Positions 24,276-34,620 of a stretch of 64,000 nucleotides of DNA are shown here, piece after piece. Position numbers and translations under genes: made by a program. Position 1 is the stretch's first letter; every line of letters begins with the position of its first letter. Source of the stretch: Rallus limicola. Lineage: Eukaryota > Chordata > Aves > Gruiformes > Rallidae. The stretch spans positions 72,582,783-72,646,782 of the forward strand of contig JAKCOZ010000002.1 of the NCBI GenBank assembly GCA_022605955.1, given 5' to 3'. The notes beneath the pieces were generated by a model. It made no database searches. It worked only from the letters and a program-made list of their open reading frames with translations, and was not told where the DNA came from.

Positions 24276-24421
24276 CTTCCCCTTCCCTCCCTTTCCCTTC
24301 CCTTCCCCTTCCCCTTTCTCTTTCCCTTTCCCTTTCCCTTTCCCTTTCCCTTTCCCTTTCCCTTTCCCTTTCCCTTTCCCTTTCCCTTTCCCTTTCCCTT
24401 TCCCTTTCCCTTTCCCTTCCC
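24276..24421 (+). repeat. 146-bp polypyrimidine tract with (CCCTTT)n array
   Basis: Every base from 24276 to 24421 is C or T. The first third is irregular CCTTCC-type sequence. From about 24321 to the end it becomes a regular hexanucleotide array of roughly sixteen TTTCCC units. The complementary strand is pure purine. Because the hexamer contains no stop codon in any frame, long PFPF or GKGK frames appear on both strands; they are not genes. The hexamer differs from the vertebrate telomere repeat (CCCTAA). Confidence 0.97.
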
Positions 24422-25233
24422 AAACAAAAAGGAATTGGCTTTTATCAGGAGGCAAACTTTACCAAAGTCATTCTCATGACTCAATAAACTTTTGCATACT
24501 GGGAGTGGGGACTGAGTCACAGAAACTGTGTCCAACTCCATACACAAAAGATATCAAAACCCAGAATCAATTTTCAGAAAGCAGAACTGTGAGTTGGGTA
24601 GATTTGGTGGATTTTAGGAGGGCAGTAAGAGTAGGTCTAATTACTGTAAACTCCATGAAAAGAGACCTTGCAGGAACAAAGTAGAAATATAAAGCAAAAA
24701 GAAGCAAGGTCAGAGGCTGTGGTTTCCCTGCAGTGATTGTTCATGTTGTTACTTCAGCAACCTCTTTTCCTGTTGAGAAAATTACTATGTATTCCAGAAA
24801 TGTGCACACATTATGTAATACTGCAGAATATAGTACTGACTTGGTAACTTCTGCACCGTTTTCCTCACAGCATTCCCCCTTACTGTCTGAGGTTTTGTAT
24901 GTTCTGCTAACAGCATGAAAAAGAAATAATTACTACAGTGCTAAGCATCCTCTTTTCCCCTGAAGCTCCACAGCAGCTGAAGGTACAAAGCCCCCTTACA
25001 GAATAAAATCCAGAGTGATTCTAGTCAATCAGCAGTTTTCTAGTTGCTTTAGTGATGTTTCTGTGGATTGCAAAGATATCAGCATAAAAGATAAACAATT
25101 TAGTGAAGACTTCTGTTGGGACCATTTACACTGTTATTACTAAATGAGGTTTAAATAAAGAATTTTCCTTAATCAAATCTCCTTTTGCATTTTGCACTCA
25201 TTTAAAGTTTCTTGTTTTGAAGTTCATAGTATG
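24422..25233. other. AT-rich interval, no gene seen
   Basis: No gene, transposon or structured repeat was recognised between the polypyrimidine tract and the CR1 tail. Confidence 0.55.
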
Positions 25234-25389
25234 ACAGAATCATAGAATCAGAATGTGTAAGGTCTGAAGGGCCTTTAGAGGCCGTCTAGTCCAATCCCCC
25301 TGTAGTGAGCAGGGACATCTTCACTAGATCAGGTTACTCAGAGCCCTATCAAGCCTGACCTTGAACATCTCCAGGGGTGGGGCCTCAAA
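25234..25389 (-). mobile_element. Short CR1 3' tail
   Basis: The + strand begins with ACAGAATCATAGAATCAGAA, the reverse complement of the CR1 octamer tail. It continues through the conserved 3' UTR and last ORF2 codons, including the reverse complement of the FKVRLD..LSNLI region near 25330-25370. It is 5'-truncated at about 25389. Confidence 0.88.
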
Positions 25390-27610
25390 TGTGAAGATCT
25401 CCCAGTCCTAAAATGTTCATCATTCTTCATACAAAGTCATTTAGACACTGAAATGCTTTCTTGGCTTTAAAAGCTCTCGCAGGAGAGCACATGAACCTGT
25501 CATTGTCTTAGTACAAATGAAACAGTTCAACATTTCAAATTTTTGAATAAAAATGCTCACCAGATATCTGCAGAAAAGGAGAAAATGGGAAGAAGAAAGA
25601 AAGATTTTGAAGTAAAATTTTTAGAAGTAAATGTTAATTTCAATTGTTAACATTTTACAATTGCCACAATTTTTCTTCTGATTTGTGCCGAACAGTGACT
25701 AGATTAAGATTTAAATCACTCAGTCTCTAAATATAATGGGTAAAGTCTTGGGAAATCATATGAGTTTTATACAAACTTTTTGATCACAGAATTATAGAAT
25801 TTCATCTCATTGAATGTTTATAATTTAGACTGGAAATTAGGGTATAAGTAATGCTTCCATTTTTGTTTTTTATTGAAAGCATCAAAAGGAAATGGCATCA
25901 GCACTTTAGAGATACGAACATTTTGATAGTATTTATTAAAATAATTTTAATCCAATATTTTAATATTATTACTTTTCCCCTATTTTCTTCATGGATGTTT
26001 TTTTCTTCCACCTTTTAATATAGCAGGGCCTTGCCTCAAATGTGAATGTGAGAATAGAATAATGGCAAAACAGAAGGGTGTCTCTTCTCCTCTCACTGTT
26101 TTTGAGTGTCTCCCCAGTTGTTCTCTGAGCATCACCTCAGTATCACAAATCAAACAGTGTTACCAGAAGCACAAGTTTTTTCCTCATGGCCTAAAAAATC
26201 CGCTATCTATTTTGATCCCAGAAAATCCACCAGCCTTGCTCAAGCATTTTCAGACCTCTTTTGGCTGGGCTAGGGCAAGGGAGTTGTACTGCGATCTATC
26301 ACAGCTATCCTATTAGCCAGAAAAGGTTAAGGTGACCTTTCTTTTAGTTCATAAGGAGACTAAAAACATTATTTTGCTGCTGTGTTGTTACATTGTCAGG
26401 TCTGGGATGCTTGCCAGTCAATGAAAGGTTAAGTTACAATATCCTAATGAAATGCTATGTATTACATATTTTATACTACATAATCCTGTCACAAGGATTA
26501 ATATATTTTTTGACCAAAGTGAGTTCTGGAGCTAATAAACTTCTTCACAAAATGGTTAGTACATTGTTATATCAAATATGTCTATTTGATATATTATTTA
26601 TTTCCTAGCTATGGCATAAAAATGGGATTAAAAAGTTGTTGCTCCTGAAAAATATCCTTCTGCAAGATTAGATAATTGCATTATTTTTAGTAATACTGTT
26701 AATCATAGCACACATACACACAACTTCTTTTCTTTCAGAAATCGCTTTAGGCTGACGAATCTGGAAGGTATTTAGCAAAGTAGTAAGTGGCCTTGAACTC
26801 ATATGTAGTCACTTGAAGAAAAAGTGATTCTTCTTTGGGAGTAAGTGACTACATCTACACTTAGAAAACAGTCTTTTCGTTCCCTGAGTGTTTCTCAGGA
26901 TTACTGAAGTTGAGAGAAACTGAAGGATGTCCTCCACGGCTATGTCATTTAATAAGTTATGAAGAGAAAGTACAGTTTGTTTCTGTCCCTGTATGTATGG
27001 CTGCAGAAGAAAAATACTGCTTTTCAGCATATGTTTGAAGGCATAAAAGCACTTGTGTATAGACACAGATAGTATCTCTCAAAAACCAGTGCCTTGGTTC
27101 AGTGGAAGTTTCAGTTCTATCATGCACTGACTACTACAACTTCTTGTTGCCAAAAACATGAAAGCCATTTAAAATTCACTTTCAGCATACCAAAAGAACA
27201 GAAAAGAAGTTGTACTACATGTAAAATTGACATCCACAAATCATCAGCGAATGAATTCTAAAGGCCAGGAAAACTAATACCATAGTTTGTTTTGTATGTT
27301 CCTTAAAACTGATCCTCAGGCTACTCAAGGTCTGCATATCAGTTTCTTCCTTAGACAGGGTTTATTTCACTATCAGCCTAATTACTTGGTTTATCAGGCA
27401 AACCACAGCAATAAAATGTCTGCTGATGTGCCTGTTGAAACACCACGTTGATGTGGTTTGCCTGAGAAAGTATGTCTTGAAGCTGAGTGATAGATTGCAT
27501 TGCATGCTTAATTTTTTACCTATAAGGCATCATAGAAGAGATCAATAGTCATTTTTTTTTTCAATCAAAATGGTAACAGTAGAGAAGACAACTACTTTCA
27601 CCACCATAAC
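25390..27610. other. AT-rich interval, no gene seen
   Basis: No gene or transposon was recognised. The interval holds two inverted repeats: 10-bp arms at 26568-26577 and 26584-26593, and the longer hairpin at 26803-26854. An acceptor-like TCTTTTCTTTCAG ends near 26739, but no credible exon follows. Confidence 0.5.
26803..26854. repeat. Long imperfect hairpin (12 + 6 bp stem)
   Basis: ATGTAGTCACTT at 26803-26814 is an exact reverse complement of 26843-26854. Directly inside it, GAAGAA (26815-26820) pairs with TTCTTC (26828-26833), leaving a 7-base loop and a 9-base one-sided bulge. An 18-pair stem with one bulge is unusual for sequence of this composition. No function is shown. Confidence 0.93.
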
Positions 27611-27860
27611 ACAATCACAGAATCTTAAAGGTTGGAAAAGACCACTAAGATCAAGTCCAACTGTCTGTCCAGTACCACCATGTCAACTAAAACATGCCTG
27701 GAGTGCCACGTCTACATGTTTTATGGACACCTCCAAGGATGGTGATTCCACCACTTTCCTGAGCAGCCCTTTCCAATGCCTGACCACTCTTTCAGTGAAG
27801 ATTTTTTTTTTTAAACTTCTTATATCCATCCTAAACCTCCCCTCAAACAACTTAAGGCAA
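27611..27860 (-). mobile_element. CR1 LINE 3' fragment
   Basis: The 3' tail begins at about 27611 (CAATCACAGAATC on +). On - the frame 27683-27868 encodes the CR1 ORF2 C-terminal block FRMDIRSLKKKIFTERVVRH and the following VESPSLEVS-like segment. A T-rich insertion near 27801-27812 interrupts the usual spacing. It is 5'-truncated near 27860. Confidence 0.9.
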
Positions 27861-30800
27861 TTAGACAAAACGCCTTCTCAATACACTCAATAATATTTTG
27901 ATTATCCAAATAAACACTAAAGCAAATCCGCATTTTGTTTCAGGCACAATTTATTGTGTGTAAATCTTTGGCTTTTTGATTTGGTTGGTTGGTTTGTCTG
28001 TGGGGTGGTTATTTAATGTTCAACGCAAATGTTAAAATATCACTATTTGCTGAAGGGAATTACACTGAAGAATGATGCTGATCCTGAAAAGAGCAGACAT
28101 TTACTTACATGCCTAAAGATCCTCATCTAAAATTCCCTTTCAATAATGAATACTTCCAATCAGCTGCTTACAAATAACAAAGGGAACAAGCGTTATTCAC
28201 AGGAAAAAATCCCCGATAACATGTGTGGTGTTTGGAAAATTAAAGTATGCTAACAACACAGACGGTAAAAGAAACATTCTCAAGTTTATCCAGATGAATC
28301 ATTTAGATAACTTTTTTTCCTCTTCCTGCCCCTTCCCTTGTATGCTTTATGAAATGTGTTTAAGAAAGTCACAGATTAGGAAGGTTTGCACATTAGCCAC
28401 TAATAATTGAAGAGAGTAGTAAAAACAGAAGTATCTACATTCCAGCACTGTTTTAGTGACTCTGATTAAACATGAAATAGCCTTTTCAATTCAATGTTTT
28501 AACAGAAATTCTTAAATTGAAGGTCCAAAACCAAAGAAATAATTCAGCAAGTATTTTTAAATTGGGGTAGGGTTACTTGTTTATTTATTTGTTTGTTTGT
28601 TCTAGTCATACATTTACTGCTTTGTCTCAACAGTGTAAGCTGAATTTTGGAGACTTCTGCAGTCCAAATGGCCATGATATAGTTGTCAGAATTTTTTGCA
28701 ACTTCAGAATTATTCTCAGCAGAGATAACTCAATCCTTTTTTTTCCTTTTTTTTCTAACTGAAATCCTGACCACAGGAAAATCAGGTTTGACACTGCCTG
28801 TACAAAGATTGTTCAGTGATCAAGGTGGCCACTCTTGGACCCACTGTGAAAGGAGCTGCTGGGTATTAGCAAATCTTGTTGTGCTTGTCTTAAACATTTT
28901 TGTTCCCTCTTATGTATATTTTAAAAGTCTTAATTCTGCATCTGTTGCTTAAATAATGTCAGGGCCCTGAGTGCATCCCCCCCATCTGGAGTCTTGATCT
29001 GATCTAATATAACGAAAAATATAAAACAGCAACCAGTTCAGTGGTGACCACATATATATTTTTTAATAGTTCCTTTATGGTACTGTAAAATCATGTTCCT
29101 GTTCACTTATAAGGAGTGTTAACAAGGCACTTTCTCACTACAAGAGAAAGTCTTGGTTTTAACTTAGTCACTTATTTTCAAAAGACCTAGAAGAGCAAGA
29201 ATCACATCTCACTTCAGGTGTGTTCCTCAAAAAGCAATTAACCTTGCAAAAATGTGTGCCCTTCTTCATCTGCTTGAAACATCAACCAAATTGCCTCCTT
29301 TGAAAAAGCAACCAGGTAGGTGAATAATCCTAGATCTTCAACTGAAGAAGCTTCCAGTGTGCCGTGTCACATTCCTTGCTTTTTGCCCAAGATCCATGAA
29401 ATCTCCCTGAATTCCATGAAGCAGAAAATAGTTTGGGCCTAACTTCAAGATCAAATCCCTGCCTCTTCAACCCTGCCTTCACCATACATTTTGTGGCCAT
29501 TTTTGAGCATTAATTCCATGCTGCCTGAGGGACCTCTTCTCTCCAACACCAAACCACAGTCACATTTGTCAAGTTTCTCATAAGCTCATGGAATTGTCAC
29601 CTTTGTCCATCTCCCTTCCTCATACTCCACTGCTGAGTGTTTTCAGACGTTTGCAGAATAAAATGGTGGCCTGTCTCCTGTGTTTTAATAGGTCTGACCA
29701 AAAATTAAATAAATAGGAGATGCTTCTGTCAGCAGAACAGCTACAGACATGTGTCTGCCTCTTGGCAGGGTCTTGTCCTCAAAGCAAGATAGCAGGGAAC
29801 TACACCAGCAGAAACCACAGTCTTGCTTTTTCTTGTGATGCAATGCACTTATCAGTGAAGCTGGTGTGGAAAGTCTTGTGGTTCTGAGGGAAATTAAGGG
29901 AAGAGAGACAGGTCTGTCAGGAGATCATTGTGAATGAACAGTCCTCAGGACAGGGGAAGGTGCCCCAGGCTGGTAACAGCTGACACTGGTACATTTTTGT
30001 TGCATTACCTTTTTGCAGAAATTAAAACTTCTTTCCAAATACCCCTCTTTGTTTCCTCTTCGTTGCTGTTTTCCTTTAGGAGAGGTTGCAGGACAACTGC
30101 CTTGAAAAGAAAATAAACAACCCCCCCAAAAATATTGAACAGTTCTTTTATTGCCTGTTCAAACCAATTCCTCAAAACCACACTATTTGAAAGTGGCATT
30201 ACCCCCCCTCAGGATGAATGGCTTGCCTGTTCCGGATCAGATTAAACCCTTTAAGAGAATAAGCATGTAGCAATTTACTCTTTGACCTATCTGCCTTCCC
30301 CAGTGATGCTTCTGTTCCCCTGAATATACAGATCTGACTGACAGATATTTATATTTTTTTTAATGCAGTACCTCCTGGGCTGCAAAGCTTCCAGCATCTG
30401 CAATCCCATGCACATTAGAGATTCTGTACCCTGCTTGCTTGTTTTCTTTCTGTCTTCTTTATTTAGGATTTGGACCAGCAAATTCTCTCACATAAGCAAA
30501 AGTATGGTTTGGAGGGGATTTCAGAAAGAGAAACGCTTGTACCTGTTTCACAGCTAGTTTAAAGTTTCTCAGTTTGTGTGATCCCTATGCAAGGGTTTAC
30601 AGCCCATTCTGCAGAAAATATTCAGTGTAATGTTTAAATAAATTCTTCAATTTATTCAATGGCTACAGTTCACACGTGCTTCAAGAGTTCATACTGCGGG
30701 AACTGTTACTGGAACTACAAAAAAAAAATGGAAGTGATGAAGCCATTTTATCAGAAGGAAGGACAAAGAACATAGGGGCAGATGTAGAAAAGCATGGAAG

Positions 30801-31997
30801 GAATAAAGGTAATTATCAATAGTATTGAATCTTTTCAGTTCACATTTCATTTAACATGAGTAAAATACCAGATGTATGGACCCTTCTCTGTTCAGAACCT
30901 GAGTATTCCTCAGGTGAAAATTGGAGTATCAGTCTGTACTGCACATACAGAAAATATCTTCCAAATCGTACTTATGGCTCCTGATAGAGCTCTTCTGTGA
31001 GTAATATTGAGCTTATTCAGTGTCTTTTCTCCTTTGCCACAGCCCAGAGTTAGAATTAAAGTTGAAAGAAACTTTGAAAGCGCTGCAGTATGAGTGGATC
31101 TGAAAAGAACTGTGCAAAAGAAACTGAGGACAGCAAAAATGTCTCCTAGGAGATATTTTATGCAATGGAAGGGCTGCCTTGTCCAAGGCACTGCCTAAGG
31201 TTAGGGTTGGGACAAACCAGAAAATCCAGAGCTTCAGCTGGAATAAGGCTCTGGATAATGACTAACAAAGTCTTGCATGCAAATTGTTACAGGGAAAAGG
31301 ACACACAGGACACATGTAGAGCTAGGAATCCATTTTTAACCTAACTAATCTTTGAACAGTCTAATAGTCCAAATTGTCTGCTTAATATAGAAAAAAAATC
31401 ATTAATAGTAAAGCTAATTCTAACATCTGCCTCTTTTCTCTCTCGTCTAGCCAATCCATACAGTGTCCTTCTGGCTCCAAAGGCTGACAGTTTCAATCTT
31501 CCTCAAGACGACGTAGGACCAGGGAGGTAGTAACAGTTTTCCACTTATTCTTTTGCTTTGCATTAATCACAATTCATATTCAAAATGATGGCTGCTGCCT
31601 TTCATTTTCCTTCAGGAAAAAAGGCCACGGACAATTTTTATTATGATAGCTCAGGCTGTTTCCCACTACACTAATCTAACTTGACAAAATGTGGAGACAT
31701 ATTTAAACATCTTGTTGGGATCCTCCTATCTTTCCCATTAAGATTATCTCTGCAGTATCTACCATAATGATTGTTCAATACACATATGCACCATAAATAC
31801 AAGACTACCATTAGGACTTATTGCAGGGGAAAGAGGGAGATTCAACTTAACCTTTGAAAAGAAGGTTATTTCCAAGAGTAGCCTTATGCAAAATCATCCA
31901 TTGGGAGAGCAATAATTGGAAGCCCAGCTCTATGACCTTTCCATATAGTCCCATAATTCCTCATTCCCCATTCCCCATTAAGGGCTGGTATGCAACA
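27861..31997. other. AT-rich interval, no gene seen
   Basis: About 4 kb without a recognised repeat or gene. GTTT-type simple repeat lies near 28580-28605 and a C7 run near 30121. One weak exon-like block at 31451-31526 is treated under findings. The open frames have no recognisable domains. Confidence 0.5.
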
Positions 31998-32457
31998 GAA
32001 GACTCCTGGCAGGAAATGCAGCCCCATGGAGAAGAACCCACAATGGAGCAGGTCTTCTGGCAAGACCTGTGGCCCCACAGGGGACCCACGCTGGAGCAGT
32101 CTGTTCCTGAAGGACTGCACTCCATGGAAGGACTCGTGCTGGAGCAGTTCATGAAGAACTGCAACTCGTGTGGGACCTCATGCTGGAGAAGTTTGTGAAG
32201 AACTGTGTCTCTTGGGAGGGACCCCCACACTGGAGCAGGGAAGGGTGTGAGAAGGAAGGAGTGACAGACATAACATTATGAGTTGACTACAGCCCTCATT
32301 GTCTGTCCCTTTACATCACTCTGGGGGAGGAGATAGAGAATTCAGAAGTGAAGTTGGGCCTGGGAAAAAGGGAGGGGTGGGTGGAAAGTGTCATTAGATA
32401 TGTTCTTATTTCTTTATATCCTACTCTGAGTTTAATTGGCCATAAATTAAATTAAGT
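31998..32457 (+). mobile_element. Avian endogenous-retrovirus LTR fragment
   Basis: This is a partial long terminal repeat of a widespread bird ERV family, recognised from several landmarks in order. These are repeated GGACCCACGCTGGAGCAG-like units, a GTTCATGAAGAACTGCA block near 32147-32164, a GGGGGAGGAGATAGAGAA block near 32322-32339, GAAGTTGGGCCTGGG near 32350, AGGGAGGGGTGGG near 32369, and a CATAAATTAAATTAA segment near 32440 that holds the poly(A)-signal region. The 5' terminus and the 3' part of the LTR are missing. No internal viral coding sequence adjoins it. The 114-codon frame across it is a by-product of the repeat units. Family name not assigned. Confidence 0.75.
32038..32238 (+). 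repeat. Degenerate ~46-bp minisatellite inside the LTR
   Basis: Five diverged copies of a CCCACGCTGGAGCAG core start at about 32038, 32083, 32131, 32174 and 32220, giving spacings of 43-48 bases. This internal periodicity is a feature of the LTR family rather than a separate insertion. Confidence 0.8.
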
Positions 32458-34525
32458 CTTGCATAATTTCAGCCTTGAGAAGAGTATTAATTTTCATGAT
32501 GAAAGATGTATTAAAACATTTAACTTTCTCATGCATATACTTTTGTATGCAAATCCATCCTTTCCTAGATACTTCTGGAAAATACATTTTAGCATCTGTC
32601 AGCTGTAAGCTTGCTGATTTTAGACTATCTGTCAAGGAGAGTGCACATGGCCCTACATTCCTCAAATGACATCATACAGTCAGATAACAAAACGCTCACC
32701 CCCATACCAAACAACAAACCTTTGACTCTCAATAAGAGACCAAAAGTAATAACTAGAGGGTATCTAAGGAAAACAGAAGACTTTCCAAAACAATATTACG
32801 GTTTCATCTTCCTGCAACTACAAGGACTCTGAAGATAGAGCAGTGAAACAGCGCATTTCTTATTTCATAAAAACAAATGGAGAATGCTATTTCTGTAATG
32901 CTATGAAAATGCTTATTTACTCAGTAAAACTTTTGAATGAGGAAAGCTGACTTCAGCTACACCAGGGTGTTTTTATTTTTCCAGAACGATGAACATAAAA
33001 GATCTCACAACAATAAAAGTTCATAGCATTAAAATTTAGCCACCTTTTGTTCCACTATACAGTTGGAAAACATGAAGTTTGCAATTATCTTTGTATGTAG
33101 TTTGAACACAGGCAAGGACTAGTTAATAACAGGAGTTTCCCAGGGCTACCTAATAATGCACTTTAAAAAGAAAAAGAACATTCAGAAATCCTTGAGAACA
33201 AATAAAAACATGCAACAAACAAGTAAAATATTTAAATACCAAGTTTAAAAAGAAAAGAAAATGTTTCCATAGCCCAATGTGTTTTTCTTGGCAGAAGTAA
33301 TCTGTTGTAATGACTCTGTTTTCAATAGCACACAGAAGAGCATAAAATGGAAAAAAAATATGCTGTATTTTCTCTCTTTTTCCCTGTACTTTGTTATTCT
33401 CTTTGCCTAAAATCAACCATTATTATTATTTCAAGACAATTTTGAGGGGTTTTTTGTCTTTAGTTTTTGTCCTGCAGGTCAGTTCTCATCCTTTTTTTCT
33501 TCACACTTTTCATCAGGGAAATCTCATAAAGATGCACTTCTACACTTCTATTTCAATAGAACAACTCTTCTTTTTTTTTGGCTGGGATGCAAGGCACTCA
33601 CTTGCACCCCTGACTTCTGCAACACCGAAACATGTCACTGGGTACAAAAACATCTGCTGATATGGGAACTACTTTTTGCTGGTTTGTTACCTAATAACAT
33701 GAAAACAAAGAGTTCCATTGGCTACACATCAACTTCAAGTATGGGAAGATTTGCAATTATCTGCCTAGTTCAACACATGGAGCTCTCAACTTCCCTGAGT
33801 GCTGCTCTTCAGTTACTATGACCCAGGCAGGTGCGTGGTACTTAAAGCTGTGGAGTGGAGATACACATACAGTTTATTTGTAGAGCATTTGTGTCTCTGT
33901 TTCAGGTCATATGGTGGAGTAGCTACTGCCCTGAGCATGTAATTTTTCTAGGTGTAATCTGCTGTCATCAGTCCCTGCAATGACTCCACCTTTCCAGGGC
34001 AGCTCACAGCAGACCCAACAAGAATGAAAATTTCAACAAAGTATATTATTTAATTAAATCTGGTCATACTGTGGCAAACTGTACTTGCAAGAAGCCTCTC
34101 TGTATGTGGAAAACACCACTGACCTACTGAGGATGGCTATAATAAAGACAAAGTTCACAGCCTCTTTGATTATAATGCATTAAAAAGTTACAACCCTCTT
34201 GGTTGTGGCCTCTCCTTTTATTACAGAACTTATAAGATTATATCTAGAGTGCTGTGCCCTCATAGGTAAAATACTCAAGTGGGTACAGAGATTTGTTTCT
34301 TCCAGATTGAAGGTGGCAATGTTTTTATAAAGAGAATTCCTAACATCTCCAAGAGCAGTAGAAGGGGTGGTGTGTGGTGGGCTGTAGGAAGGAGTGAAAG
34401 TACCTAGAGAAAGTAGAAAAAGTGGAAGTATCAAAGTGCCATGCTAGCAGAGGCACTATCAAAAGCTGTGGCTACCAGAATCTGTGATACAGACATAGAC
34501 TAAAGAAGAGTAGATGTTGTACTTG
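32458..34525. other. AT-rich interval, no gene seen
   Basis: No gene or repeat was recognised. The frames at 33150-33416 (-) and 33391-33660 (+) are hydrophobic low-complexity translations of T-rich or A-rich DNA. Confidence 0.55.
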
Positions 34526-34620
34526 GTGACTTGGTCTAGTATGGACCTAGTAGGGCTGGATAGATGGTTGGACTCCATGATCTTGAGAGCCTTTTCCAAT
34601 TAAAACCATTCTATGATTAT
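34526..34620 (+). mobile_element. CR1 3' tail
   Basis: Starting with GACTTGGTCTAGTATGGACC, the sequence follows the last part of the CR1 3' UTR (GGTTGGACTCCATGATCTTG, then CCTTTTCCAATTAAAACC) and ends in the octamer-type ATTCTATGATTAT. The rest of the element is absent or too diverged to see. Confidence 0.88.

Noticed and set aside
24321..24416. Interstitial telomere repeat
   Set aside because: The unit is TTTCCC, not the vertebrate telomere unit TAACCC/TTAGGG.
24256..24684. 142-codon PFPF-rich frame on + and GKGK-rich frames on -
   Set aside because: They are translations of the polypyrimidine hexanucleotide array, which has no stop codon in any frame.
25783..25803. Possible CR1 tail (TGATCACAGAATTATAGAATT)
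   Set aside because: The octamer-like bases are not followed by recognisable CR1 3' UTR sequence.
26740..26768. 29-base microexon after TCTTTTCTTTCAG
   Set aside because: The donor is weak (GTATTT) and the length is too short to support without transcript data.
31854..32198. 114-codon frame with LEQ-type repeats
   Set aside because: It is a translation of the LTR minisatellite units.
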